64,000 nt of DNA, from assembly GCA_016714495.1 (NCBI GenBank), contig JADKDU010000008.1:1-64000 (forward strand), given 5' to 3'. Both the position numbers and the translations under genes were made by a program. Within the stretch, counting starts at the first letter, position 1; every line of letters begins with the position of its first letter. Of this stretch, positions 51,391 through 59,707 are shown in pieces. The DNA is from Hyphomonadaceae bacterium (GTDB lineage Bacteria > Pseudomonadota > Alphaproteobacteria > Caulobacterales > Hyphomonadaceae). A model generated the notes under the pieces. The model made no database searches. It was not told the DNA's origin and saw only the letters and a program-made list of their open reading frames with translations.

Positions 51391-51993
51391 ATGACCGAAG
51401 GCTTCCGCTTCCTGCCCGAGTATTTCCCGCCGGCCGCTCAAAAGGCCCTCGTGGCGGAGATTCTGGCGATCCTTGAAACCAACCCGCTCTATAGGGGCGC
51501 GATGCCCCGCACAGGCAAGCCGCTATCGGTGCGCAACACCAATCTCGGTGCGCTCGGTTGGGTCTCCGATATCAAGGGCTACCGTTATCAGCCCATCCAT
51601 CCTGACACCGGCCAGCCCTGGGGCCCGATCCCGCGGGTGCTTCTCGATCTCTGGTCTGACGTCTCCGCCTATCCGCATCCCCCGCAGGCCTGCCTCGTCA
51701 ACTGGTACGAAGCCGACAGCCGTCTTGGTCTGCACATCGACGCGGACGAAACCGCGAAGGACGCGCCGGTTGTTTCCCTCTCGCTGGGATCCCGGGCCCT
51801 GTTCCGCCTCGGCGGGCTTGAACGCTCGAGCCCGACCAGCTCCATGCGGCTCGCTTCGGGCGACGTCGTCATCCTCGGCGGCGCATCCCGCCGAGCCTAT
51901 CACGGCGTTGATCGCATATACGCGCAAAGTTCCACGCTCATCCCGGGCGGCGGCCGCATCAACCTGACGCTCCGGCGTGTGACGGCCCCTTGA
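51391..51993 (+). CDS. alkB: DNA oxidative demethylase AlkB (200 aa)
   Basis: Fe(II)/2-oxoglutarate dioxygenase that reverses 1-methyladenine and 3-methylcytosine in DNA. The metal site is LGLHIDADE (His-x-Asp) with the distal His in RRAYHGVDRIY, and GGRINLTLRRV carries the Arg residues that bind 2-oxoglutarate. The substrate loop ACLVNWYEADSRLGLH matches AlkB N-x-Y. The length is near E. coli AlkB (216). Together with tag, nth and mmcB it adds to the repair set of the window. No ada gene is adjacent. Confidence 0.93.
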   Translation: MTEGFRFLPEYFPPAAQKALVAEILAILETNPLYRGAMPRTGKPLSVRNTNLGALGWVSDIKGYRYQPIHPDTGQPWGPIPRVLLDLWSDVSAYPHPPQACLVNWYEADSRLGLHIDADETAKDAPVVSLSLGSRALFRLGGLERSSPTSSMRLASGDVVILGGASRRAYHGVDRIYAQSSTLIPGGGRINLTLRRVTAP

Positions 51994-52011
51994 GCGCCGC
52001 TTAAAAATAAA

Positions 52012-52039
52012 GCGCCCCGGAACGCAAATTCCAAGGCGC
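52012..52039 (-). terminator. Hairpin terminator for the minus-strand gene at 52068
   Basis: GCGCC...GGCGC with an inner GGAA...TTCC stem. On the minus strand it is followed by TTTATTTTTAA, a good T-run. Confidence 0.7.
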
Positions 52040-52067
52040 GACAAATTTGTTCGGTTAACTGCGCGGG

Positions 52068-52361
52068 TCAGCTCGCGCGTGCGCCCTTGCTATCCCAGTG
52101 CAGATTCAGCACAGGCGAGGCGTGCCTGTCGTCCGATTCTTTTTCGTTCAGGATGCGGCCGAGCGGATGCCTGCCGATCTTGCGGCGCAATTCGTCGTCC
52201 GGCGTTTCCTGTCCCATTCGATAGACCCGGTTCTTTGGATCGCGCTCGTCGATAATCAGGACGTCCGCCTCACCGCGGAAATAAGCGCCTTTGGCAAGGC
52301 CGTTCTGGTCGATGTGGAAGACGACCACAGCCTTCTTGCGGCGGGATTCGAAAGGCCACAT
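52068..52361 (-). CDS. Hypothetical basic protein (97 aa)
   Basis: ATG 52361 (MWPFESRRKKAVVVFHIDQN) is preferred to the longer frame starting at 52421. The protein is hydrophilic, with GEADVLIIDERDPKNRVYRM and a Lys/Arg-rich C-terminus; no motif or family is recognised. It has its own terminator and is divergent from the DUF1217 gene. Confidence 0.55.
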   Translation of the reverse strand: MWPFESRRKKAVVVFHIDQNGLAKGAYFRGEADVLIIDERDPKNRVYRMGQETPDDELRRKIGRHPLGRILNEKESDDRHASPVLNLHWDSKGARAS

Positions 52362-52559
52362 GTTTTTCAGCCCCTGAGGAACTTTATCTGCGGCAGCCCA
52401 GCGCCGCCACCCGCGAACCAACGGCCCATCTCCAAGCGCGTTCCGTCCGCAACGAAAATCCTGCGATTCTGGCGCCGGGGCGCCACGGTTAGCATGCGAC
52501 CAGAAACCGCGCCTGGCGGGTTAAGCAGTAGTTAAACACGCCGCGGGCAGTATCCACGC

Positions 52560-53669
52560 ATGAACATAACGTCGGCCATGGCCAGCATGCTGTTCTCCAA
52601 CACCTCTGGTGCTGGATCCGTCGATTTTTCTTTTCTGACCCAGTCTGCATCATCCGCCACCACAACGGCCAGTATCGGCTCGGTCAAAAGCGCGCTGGTC
52701 AATGCCGAGAAGAACGAAGCCAAGCAACTCGCCCAGACGGCGAAGGATCCGCAGATCCAGAAGGATCTCGCCCGTTACGAGAAGGTCGTGAAGAGCGCCA
52801 AGTCGATCGACGACGTGCTCAACGATCCCGTCGCGCGCACCGTTCTCATGACCGCCAATGGTCTCAAGGCCGATATCAACAATATCGCGCTCGCCAAGAA
52901 AGGCATGACGTCCGACCCCGCCGACGAGGATTCGGTCGCAGTGAAGATGTCTTCGATCAATGGCAACTGGCTGACCTTCGCCAAGACCTACAACCTCGCA
53001 GAATATGGCCTCGACGCCCTCTATCCCCAACAGGACGGCGCTGCCGGCCGATGGCGGCTGACGCTGGAACGGGAAGGTGAATCCATCGAAGCCATGCTCG
53101 AAATTAAGAAGGTCCGGGGCGGCGGCTATCAGGCCGAAATCGACGGCGTGGCCGTTCCGGTAACGGTCGATGGCAATTCGATCACCCTCAACCTTCTCTG
53201 GCGGGATGCTGCTGACGAACTTCGCACCAGCACTCTGCAGGGCGCTCTTGGGAAGGAAGGGTTCTCGGGAACCCTCACGAATGACGGCGAAACCACGCCG
53301 TCGGACTGGAACGCGCCTGCCTATTTCGCCGACTCACTCAAGGGCGTGCGCGAAAACTACATCGCCGAAAAACGTCTCGACATGCTCGACCAGCAGATGC
53401 CCGGCCTCGGCTCCGCCGTGCTGTTCAAGCAAGTGGCCAAGGAAATGAAAGACGCCGTCGACATTCTCGGTTCGGCGCTCGGCCGCGAGATCGTCACGAC
53501 CGCGTTCAACATTCCCAAGCAGATCGCTGTGCAGTCCATGGCCGCACAGGAAAAGGCGATCACCAGCCGGATGAACCCTGCCAAGCTGCAGGAAGCTCAT
53601 TTCGTCGACCAGATCGCTCAGCGCTATCTGATCATGCTGAATGGCGGCCTCGGCGGCGTCACGGCCTGA
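52560..53669 (+). CDS. DUF1217-domain protein, flagellum-associated family (369 aa)
   Basis: The start MNITSAMASMLFSNTSGAGS resembles hook and rod proteins in low complexity. DUF1217-like sequence occupies the first 140 residues: EKNEAKQLAQTAKDPQIQKD, LARYEKVVKSAKSIDDVLND, VARTVLMTANGL and ISSINGNWLTFAKTYNLAEY (here MSSINGN). A helical C-terminus (KQIAVQSMAAQEKAITSRMN) is consistent with secretion-apparatus clients. Members are usually encoded in alphaproteobacterial flagellar clusters, but no flagellar gene is near here, so it is a displaced member. Confidence 0.8.
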   Translation: MNITSAMASMLFSNTSGAGSVDFSFLTQSASSATTTASIGSVKSALVNAEKNEAKQLAQTAKDPQIQKDLARYEKVVKSAKSIDDVLNDPVARTVLMTANGLKADINNIALAKKGMTSDPADEDSVAVKMSSINGNWLTFAKTYNLAEYGLDALYPQQDGAAGRWRLTLEREGESIEAMLEIKKVRGGGYQAEIDGVAVPVTVDGNSITLNLLWRDAADELRTSTLQGALGKEGFSGTLTNDGETTPSDWNAPAYFADSLKGVRENYIAEKRLDMLDQQMPGLGSAVLFKQVAKEMKDAVDILGSALGREIVTTAFNIPKQIAVQSMAAQEKAITSRMNPAKLQEAHFVDQIAQRYLIMLNGGLGGVTA

Positions 53670-53843
53670 GGCGCGGGCCTCGCGTTTTTCCCTTCAGCAG
53701 CCGATTTCCAAAGCTTCGACATCGCCATTTGACCGGCGCATCGCTCTTGGCGTCGGCGTCATCGGACCGATGGTGCGGACAGTCGCCTACATGCTCCACG
53801 AGAAGGCCTGGTCGATCGGCGGGCGCACGCAGGTCTGACGCTT

Positions 53844-55229
53844 CTACGTCGGCATCCAGTTGCCGTGAAAACCCGCCGGCACGCGCCGCGGCAGCTTCAG
53901 GACAGCTTCCGGCGCGCCGGTAATGTCCTGCGCGTTGAGGATCATCAGCTCGGAATGATTGGATGCCGCGCGGTGCACCAGAACGATCACATGTCCATCG
54001 CCCTCCGGCGCGGTCGCTGATCGCGGAACGAAGATCGGTTCGCCAACGGAATCGCCGGGGTTCATCGTCAGTGTCGTCCGTTTGCCGGTCGCGTAGTCGA
54101 TATGCGCGATCGAGTTGAAGATCAGCGGATTACGATGGCCGACATTCGCGACATACCAGCCATGGCGATAGGGCAGGCCGGCAAAGCGCTCGTCGAGCCG
54201 CGGGAATTCCGCATAGAGATCGTCCAGCTTCTCGCGCTTCACGGCATTGGTCGACGCCGCCAGGTCGATCGTCCAGCGCGTCAGCACCGCTTCGGCATGC
54301 TGCGGAGGCGATCCATCCGCCATCGGAAACAGCGGCGCTGACGGATACTCCATCACTTCGCAATGGATCTTCGACCCGTCTTCCCATGCATTCATGGGGT
54401 GGAAGATGTAGTTCGGATCCATCTCGAACCAGCGGATCGCGTCGATACCTGCGTTGCGTTTCATAACGCCGACGAACGCCCCCTTGCCCGGTTCCCATGC
54501 AATCGGCGGCAGGCCTTTCATCGCGCGGGTCATGTCCATGCTCAGCGGCAGGACCGGGAACAGCACGTAATTCCGCGTCACCATGAAGTCGTGCATCATT
54601 GACGCAAAAGGGGCCGCGAAGCGGTCGCGGCGCACAACTCTTCCGGTCGCGTCCGTCACGCCATAATCGATCAGGTTGGTTAGCGGCTGCGGTCCCGCTG
54701 AATAAGCGAACCACACCAGCTCTCCTGTATGCGGATCAATCTTGGGATGAGCGGTGAATTTGCCGCCCGTATTCATGAATACGCCTTTTTCCATGCCGGC
54801 CGGGTCGATCTGGAATGGCTCGCTCTGTTCCTGCAGCGCCATCAGTTTCCCGCCATGCCAGACGATGTTTGTGTTTGCGCCGCCCGGGTTAATGTTTGCG
54901 ACGGATGGATCGCTCGGCAGGCCCATCCCGCCGAACAGGCTTCGTCCCGCCTTGTGCTCAGCTTGCCAGCGCGGCGTGCGAACCCAGCGATTGCGATAGC
55001 GCGCCGTGTTGCTGTCGGGATCGAGAAAGAAGCCATGGATCATCCCGTCGCCGATGAAGGCGTGGTACTGCCCTCGCGGTTCGAACTGCGGGTTCGGTCC
55101 ATTGCGATAATACGCGCCATGCAGGCTGTCCGGGATGCGTCCCGCGACCGTGAGGTCGAAATCGTCCTCGCTGTGAATCGGCGCGAGATTGCCCGAAAGG
55201 TGGGGGTTAATCGCCTGTCCGTCGGCCAT
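53844..55229 (-). CDS. Carotenoid/lignostilbene-cleaving dioxygenase family protein (461 aa)
   Basis: A seven-bladed-propeller non-haem iron enzyme (RPE65/CCD family) that cleaves C=C bonds in carotenoids or stilbenes. All four iron His are visible: KFTAHPKIDPHTG, SMMHDFMVTRNY, YIFHPMNAWED and AGFHGNWMP at the C-terminus. GAYYRNGPNPQFEPRGQYHA near the start is the family N-terminal motif. The length is normal. The substrate is unknown; lignostilbene-type dioxygenases are common in such bacteria. It is divergent from a TetR regulator with palindromic sites between them, so ligand-induced expression is likely. Confidence 0.92.
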   Translation of the reverse strand: MADGQAINPHLSGNLAPIHSEDDFDLTVAGRIPDSLHGAYYRNGPNPQFEPRGQYHAFIGDGMIHGFFLDPDSNTARYRNRWVRTPRWQAEHKAGRSLFGGMGLPSDPSVANINPGGANTNIVWHGGKLMALQEQSEPFQIDPAGMEKGVFMNTGGKFTAHPKIDPHTGELVWFAYSAGPQPLTNLIDYGVTDATGRVVRRDRFAAPFASMMHDFMVTRNYVLFPVLPLSMDMTRAMKGLPPIAWEPGKGAFVGVMKRNAGIDAIRWFEMDPNYIFHPMNAWEDGSKIHCEVMEYPSAPLFPMADGSPPQHAEAVLTRWTIDLAASTNAVKREKLDDLYAEFPRLDERFAGLPYRHGWYVANVGHRNPLIFNSIAHIDYATGKRTTLTMNPGDSVGEPIFVPRSATAPEGDGHVIVLVHRAASNHSELMILNAQDITGAPEAVLKLPRRVPAGFHGNWMPT

Positions 55230-55247
55230 CGCTGCCTCGATGTGATC

Positions 55248-55272
55248 TTACATTGTAAATTTATATCGTAAA
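55248..55272. promoter_or_regulatory. Likely TetR operator between carotenoid oxygenase and TetR genes
   Basis: TTACATTGTAA (55248-55258) is a perfect palindrome about one base, and TTTATATCGTAAA (55260-55272) is a related imperfect one. They form an AT-rich island in GC-rich DNA, close to both start codons. Confidence 0.6.
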
Positions 55273-55326
55273 TAATAGAAGATTGCAAATTGCCGGCGTG
55301 TAGGCTGGAAAAGTGTTGGAGAGGCA

Positions 55327-55929
55327 GTGCCCAAAGTCCTGTCACCCGCCGACATCGAAGCCTTTCGCGAGCGCCTGTGCGAAGTCGCAGAGGAGAAGTT
55401 CGCCGCGCATGGCATCGACGGCGTGACCCTGCGCGATCTCGCCACCGCCATGGGCGTCTCGCCGATGACGCCCTATCGTTATTTCAAGGACAAGGACGCG
55501 ATCCTCGCCGCCGTCCGTACGCGGGCGTTCAACCACTTCGCGGAAGCGATGGAAAAATCCGAAGGAGTGATGCGCAAGAAGGGAGGCGGGCAGCCGGGCG
55601 AGCCCTACCTCGACTGGGCGCTCAAGAACCCATCCGCCTACCGCATGATCTTCGATACCAGCCAACCGACATCGTTCGATTATCCTGATCTCGTAGCCGC
55701 CATGAAGCGCGCACGCGAAACCATGACCGCAGGCTGGAAAGTTCTGCGCGAGCAGGGCCGCTTCAAGGGCGATGTCGAACTCGCCGGCCATCTGCACTGG
55801 TCCGCCATGCACGGCGCTGTGATGCTGGAACTCACCGGCCTTCTGCAAAAGCCGCTCGACGCCCGCGCCATTGCCCGCCGCGCCATCGCCGCCATCGCGA
55901 AGGACCTGGACGTCACGCCGAAGGACTGA
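55327..55929 (+). CDS. TetR-family transcriptional regulator (200 aa)
   Basis: The helix-turn-helix is GVTLRDLATAMGVSPMTPYR, then YFKDKDAILAAVRTRAFNHF, and the C-terminus contains the WHG-like HLHWSAMHGAVMLELTGLLQ typical of the TetR_C_13/WHG group. The start codon is GTG 55327, with GGAG upstream at about eight bases. It is divergent from the carotenoid oxygenase gene, which it most likely represses through the AT-rich palindromes. Its stop abuts the convergent ICMT gene. Confidence 0.88.
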   Translation: MPKVLSPADIEAFRERLCEVAEEKFAAHGIDGVTLRDLATAMGVSPMTPYRYFKDKDAILAAVRTRAFNHFAEAMEKSEGVMRKKGGGQPGEPYLDWALKNPSAYRMIFDTSQPTSFDYPDLVAAMKRARETMTAGWKVLREQGRFKGDVELAGHLHWSAMHGAVMLELTGLLQKPLDARAIARRAIAAIAKDLDVTPKD

Positions 55930-56643
55930 TCACCACACGAAAGGCAGCCACCGCCACTTCACGCGCGCTTTGTACTCCGGATAGCCAGGCAGGCTCTCGA
56001 TCAGTACGCCTTCCTCGCCCAGTGTCCGCCCCGTCAGCGCGATCACCGCCAGCCCCACCGGAATCAGAGCCGCGAACGACCCAAGCGACAACGCACACCC
56101 CGCCCCCATCAGCAGTCCGAACGCGTAACCGGGATGGCGGATGTAGGCGTAGGGTCCCGTGTCGATCACCTTGTGGTCGCGATCCGTCTGAATTCGCACT
56201 GTCGCCTCGAAATGCCGGTTCACGCTCTGAGCCCAGGTCGCGCCCATGAAGCCCGCCGTCAGCAGCGCATAGCCGAGCAGTGTCACCCAGTCCGGCGCGA
56301 TTGCCCACTGGAAGCGCTCGTCGAACCCCGCCACCGGCAGGATCAGCGCGAACAGGATGATGCTCAGCGTCGCGACGATCGCATCCCAGCCCTTCGTGCC
56401 TTCCTGGTATTTCTGGCGGACCACAAGCAGCTCTGGGTTGTCCCGCTTGATCCAGCTCATCGCCACGAAGATCAGCACGATGAACAATGTCAGAAACAGC
56501 CAGGCCCTGCGCCAGTCGATCGTTCCCGCCGGCCAGAACAGCAGCACCAGCATGATCAGCAGAACGATGGTAAGGCTGAGGTAGGATCGAAACTCGGCCC
56601 ATCCCGATTGCTGGAGGGTGGAAGGCTTGTCTGCCTGCGTCAT
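55930..56643 (-). CDS. ICMT/PEMT-like membrane methyltransferase family protein (237 aa)
   Basis: A five- to six-segment membrane protein with the isoprenylcysteine carboxyl methyltransferase-like C-terminal pattern: HKVIDTGPYAYIRHPGYAFG, with the conserved R-H-P-x-Y, and then LPGYPEYKARVKWRWLPFVW, with the family's E-Y-x-x-Y/R ending. These enzymes methylate small lipids or isoprenoids with SAM; bacterial substrates are mostly unknown. ATG 56643 (MTQADKPSTLQQSGW) is chosen over 56670. It is convergent with the TetR gene. Confidence 0.85.
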   Translation of the reverse strand: MTQADKPSTLQQSGWAEFRSYLSLTIVLLIMLVLLFWPAGTIDWRRAWLFLTLFIVLIFVAMSWIKRDNPELLVVRQKYQEGTKGWDAIVATLSIILFALILPVAGFDERFQWAIAPDWVTLLGYALLTAGFMGATWAQSVNRHFEATVRIQTDRDHKVIDTGPYAYIRHPGYAFGLLMGAGCALSLGSFAALIPVGLAVIALTGRTLGEEGVLIESLPGYPEYKARVKWRWLPFVW

Positions 56644-56739
56644 CGCGCAACCTCTCGCCGGGTTGGGCAAAGACTAGCGCGGACATGAAACGAATGACAG
56701 CGCCGTTGATGGGCGAGGCGTTCGCCCCAGATAGCCAAT

Positions 56740-57852
56740 ATGGATATGGACCGCATCATCTTCCGCCCCCGTGACGTCGATATCGCGAGGTCACCGCTTC
56801 GCGGTCAGGTTGAAGCCGACACGTTTATCCTTGGCGCTTTCAATCCAGGACTCACGCGGTTGCCCAACGGCAATCTGCTATTGATGGTCCGGGTTGCCGA
56901 AGCTCTGAAACACCCTGTGCAGCAGGACCATGCCGCGGTCCTTCGTTGGTCGAATGGAAGAATACAGGTTGACCGCCATTCGAAAGAGATCATCGACACA
57001 CGCGATCCGCGCGAACTCCGCGTCCAGGGCGGTCTTCATCACACGATCATCCTCACCTCGCTCTCCTGGCTTCTGCCTGTCGAACTTTCGGCCGACGGCT
57101 CGCGCATTGTCGCGCAGCATTATGATCGCGCCATCGCCCCACGCGCGGCATATCAGGAGTATGGGGTTGAGGATTCGCGCATCAGCCGCGTCGAAGGCCG
57201 CTATCTCATGACGACCTGCTCGGTGGGCTCGGAGCGCCTCTGCACCAGCCTCTATACTTCGGAGAACGGGCTCGACTGGACGCTTGAAGGCATTGTGCTC
57301 GATCACCAGAACAAGGACATGTTGATCTTCGAGGGCAAGATCGGAGGCCGCTTCATGGCGCTGACGCGCCCTGCAGGAGAGGTCTATCTCATCCCGCCGC
57401 CGAACGCTGACTTCCTTCCCGGTCCTGCGATCCAGCTCGCGCAGTCTCCCGATGCATTGCACTGGAAACCGCTCGATACGGGCAGCATTCGCCCGCGCAA
57501 GGGCTCGCCGTCATCGATGAAGGTGGGCGGCGGCACTCCGCCAATCCTTACGCCACATGGCTGGCTCGAACTCTATCACGGCGTCGAAGCCGGCGAGGTC
57601 GTCGGCAAGTATCGCACTTTCTGGGCGCTACTGGATCGCGACGACCCATCCAAGGTGCTGCGGCTCGAAGACAAGGTTCCGCTCCTCGAATCCCGCCCCG
57701 AGCTCTGCCCCGATCTCGACGGCGCCCGCTATCTTCGCGACATCGTCTTCACCACCGGCATCGTGGAGGATGGCGACAGCTATCTTGTCGCTTCCGGCGA
57801 AGATGACATCGCCTGCCGCCTTACGCGGATTGCGAAATCGCGTTTCGCCTGA
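56740..57852 (+). CDS. Glycoside hydrolase family 130-like protein (370 aa)
   Basis: The five-bladed propeller pattern of GH130 mannoside phosphorylases is seen: AFNPGLTRLPNGNLLLMVRV, then YGVEDSRISRVEGRYLMTTC (the E-D-x-R catalytic/substrate strand), DHQNKDMLIFEGKIGGRFMA, VGGGTPPILTPHGWLELYHG and VFTTGIVEDGDSYLVASGED. No signal peptide, so it acts in the cytoplasm, probably phosphorolysing a beta-mannoside or a related oligosaccharide. The specific substrate is unknown, and no transporter is adjacent. It ends two bases from the convergent grpE stop. Confidence 0.87.
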   Translation: MDMDRIIFRPRDVDIARSPLRGQVEADTFILGAFNPGLTRLPNGNLLLMVRVAEALKHPVQQDHAAVLRWSNGRIQVDRHSKEIIDTRDPRELRVQGGLHHTIILTSLSWLLPVELSADGSRIVAQHYDRAIAPRAAYQEYGVEDSRISRVEGRYLMTTCSVGSERLCTSLYTSENGLDWTLEGIVLDHQNKDMLIFEGKIGGRFMALTRPAGEVYLIPPPNADFLPGPAIQLAQSPDALHWKPLDTGSIRPRKGSPSSMKVGGGTPPILTPHGWLELYHGVEAGEVVGKYRTFWALLDRDDPSKVLRLEDKVPLLESRPELCPDLDGARYLRDIVFTTGIVEDGDSYLVASGEDDIACRLTRIAKSRFA

Positions 57853-57854
57853 GG

Positions 57855-58454
57855 CTAGTTCGGCTTGCCCCCGCCGGCGCTCACGGCCACCATCGCCGCG
57901 CGCAGCGTGCGGTCGCCGATGCGCCAGCCGGACTGGAACAATTGCGCGACCGACCCAGCCGGATGCTCGGACGGAATCTGCGTCACGGCCTGATGCAGGG
58001 CAGGGTCGAAGGCCGATCCCGGGGCTGCGTCAATCGCCGTCACGCCATGACGGGAGAGAACGGACACCAGTTCCTTCTGCGTCAGCTCCACGCCTTCCAG
58101 CGCCGTCTTCACAGCTTCCGTCATGATGCCCCGACTTTCCGGCGGCACGCTCTCGACCGCACGCGAGAGGTTGTCAGACACGTTGAGCAGGTCGCGTGCG
58201 AATTTTTCCACGGCGTAAAGCCGCGCTTCCTCGATCTGGCGGTTGGCGCGCTTGCGCACATTGTCCGTCTCGGCCAGCGCGCGCAGCATGTTGTTCTTCA
58301 GCTCGTCGCGCTCTTTCTCCAGAGCCGAAACCTGCGCGGCAAGAATGTTGACGGCATGCGACGCCTGTTGATGTCCAACAGCTTCGTCCATGCCTTCGTT
58401 CTCCGCCGAAGGGATGGCGTCCTCGTTCTGACCGCCATTATTGTCGTTCATCAC
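57855..58454 (-). CDS. grpE: GrpE, nucleotide exchange factor of DnaK (199 aa)
   Basis: The acidic disordered N-terminus is followed by a long coiled coil (NILAAQVSALEKERDELKNN, then ALAETDNVRKRANRQIEEAR) and a beta domain with the signature FDPALHQAVTQIPSEHPAGS and GWRIGDRTLRAAMV. GrpE releases ADP from DnaK and also acts as a thermosensor. It lies four bases downstream of hrcA on the same strand, the usual hrcA-grpE operon. Confidence 0.97.
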   Translation of the reverse strand: MMNDNNGGQNEDAIPSAENEGMDEAVGHQQASHAVNILAAQVSALEKERDELKNNMLRALAETDNVRKRANRQIEEARLYAVEKFARDLLNVSDNLSRAVESVPPESRGIMTEAVKTALEGVELTQKELVSVLSRHGVTAIDAAPGSAFDPALHQAVTQIPSEHPAGSVAQLFQSGWRIGDRTLRAAMVAVSAGGGKPN

Positions 58455-58458
58455 GCTC

Positions 58459-59574
58459 TTACTCTCTCTTTGCCTTCGCCGCAGCCGATCCGCCTAGAAG
58501 GCGGCCGACGACCTGCGCGGTATAATCCACCATCGGAATAACGCGCGCATAATTCAGCCGAGTCGGTCCGATCACGCCCAGTGCGCCCACGATCTTCCTT
58601 TCGGCGCTCACGTAAGGCGCAACAATCATCGCTGACCCTGAAAGCGAGAACAGCGGGTTCTCCGAGCCGATGAACAGGCGCACGCCATCCGCATCCCGCG
58701 CCGTATCCAGCACGTTGAGCAGGTTCTCCGATTTTTCCAGCTCGGCAAAAAGCCCGCGCACGCGGTTCAGGTCTTCGCCCGCATTCGGGTCGTCCAGCAG
58801 GTTGGCGCGCCCCCGCACGATCAGCGAACGCCCACGCGCCGGGTCCTCGCCCGACCATTGCGCCAGACCGTCCTCGACTAGTTTCGCCGCCGTCTGGTCC
58901 AGCAACGCCTTGCGCGAACGCACCTCCTCCAGAACCGCCTCGCGCGCCTCCGCCAGCGTGCGGCCCTTCATGCGCGCATTGAGATAATTGCCCGCCTCGA
59001 TCAGCGCCGACGCCGGCAGACCTGGGGGCAGGGTCAGCACGCGGTTCTCGACATCGCCGCTCTCGGCGACGATCACAGCCAGCGCCTGCTCGGCGGAAAT
59101 CCGCACAAACTCGATATGCCGGATCGGCGCATCCGCGGCTGGCGTCGACACTAGTCCTGCGCCGCCGACCAGCCCCGAAAGAAGCTCGGACGCTTCCGAC
59201 AGCACATTCTCCATCCGCCGGCCTGAGCCAGCCAACCGGCTCTCGATCGTCCGCTTGTCGGCTTCGCCCGGCTCGCCAAGTTGCATCAGACTGTCCACGA
59301 ACATTCGCAGGCCTGCATGGGTCGGCACGCGCCCGGCCGAGGTATGCGGGCTGTCGATCAGCCCCATCTCGGCCAGATCCGACATGATGTTCCGGATCGA
59401 CGCTGGCGACAGCTGCACGCCCCGACGGGAGATCGTCCGTGATCCGACCGGTTCGCCGGTATCGAGGTAGGACTGCACAATCTCCCGGAAAATGTCGCGG
59501 CTCCGCCTGTCCATGGCGGCAAAGGCCGTCATGCCGGCGCCCGTTCCAGGTGGGTTGCGGGGGGTGGTCGTCAT
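58459..59574 (-). CDS. hrcA: HrcA, heat-inducible transcription repressor (371 aa)
   Basis: HrcA binds CIRCE elements and represses chaperone genes. The N-terminal winged helix is MDRRSRDIFREIVQSYLDTG, then EPVGSRTISRRGVQLSPASI and RNIMSDLAEMGLIDSPHTSA, as in all HrcA proteins. The C-terminal GAF-like domain ends with IVGALGVIGPTRLNYARVIP. The candidate heat-shock promoter ends 11 bases before the annotated ATG, so translation may begin at Met15 (59532) or Met21 (59514). No CIRCE sequence is visible in the window, so targets (probably groES-groEL) lie elsewhere. Confidence 0.95.
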   Translation of the reverse strand: MTTTPRNPPGTGAGMTAFAAMDRRSRDIFREIVQSYLDTGEPVGSRTISRRGVQLSPASIRNIMSDLAEMGLIDSPHTSAGRVPTHAGLRMFVDSLMQLGEPGEADKRTIESRLAGSGRRMENVLSEASELLSGLVGGAGLVSTPAADAPIRHIEFVRISAEQALAVIVAESGDVENRVLTLPPGLPASALIEAGNYLNARMKGRTLAEAREAVLEEVRSRKALLDQTAAKLVEDGLAQWSGEDPARGRSLIVRGRANLLDDPNAGEDLNRVRGLFAELEKSENLLNVLDTARDADGVRLFIGSENPLFSLSGSAMIVAPYVSAERKIVGALGVIGPTRLNYARVIPMVDYTAQVVGRLLGGSAAAKAKRE

Positions 59575-59584
59575 TGCGGGGGAA

Positions 59585-59612
59585 GTTATGGGCGGGGCTG
59601 AATAGGTTCAAG
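59585..59612 (-). promoter_or_regulatory. RpoH-type promoter of hrcA-grpE
   Basis: On the minus strand CTTGAA, 14 bases, CCCATAAC: an almost ideal sigma-32 promoter. With the expected start point about six bases further, the transcript would begin near 59578, leaving hardly any leader before ATG 59574. Confidence 0.7.
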
Positions 59613-59707
59613 CCGCTTATATGCCTGCGAGCAAAGCGAAAGTCTGACGCAGGCAAGGTTGTGATGAGCGGGCGACGCGGCAAGGATGGCCAAAGCAGGG
59701 GATTGCG

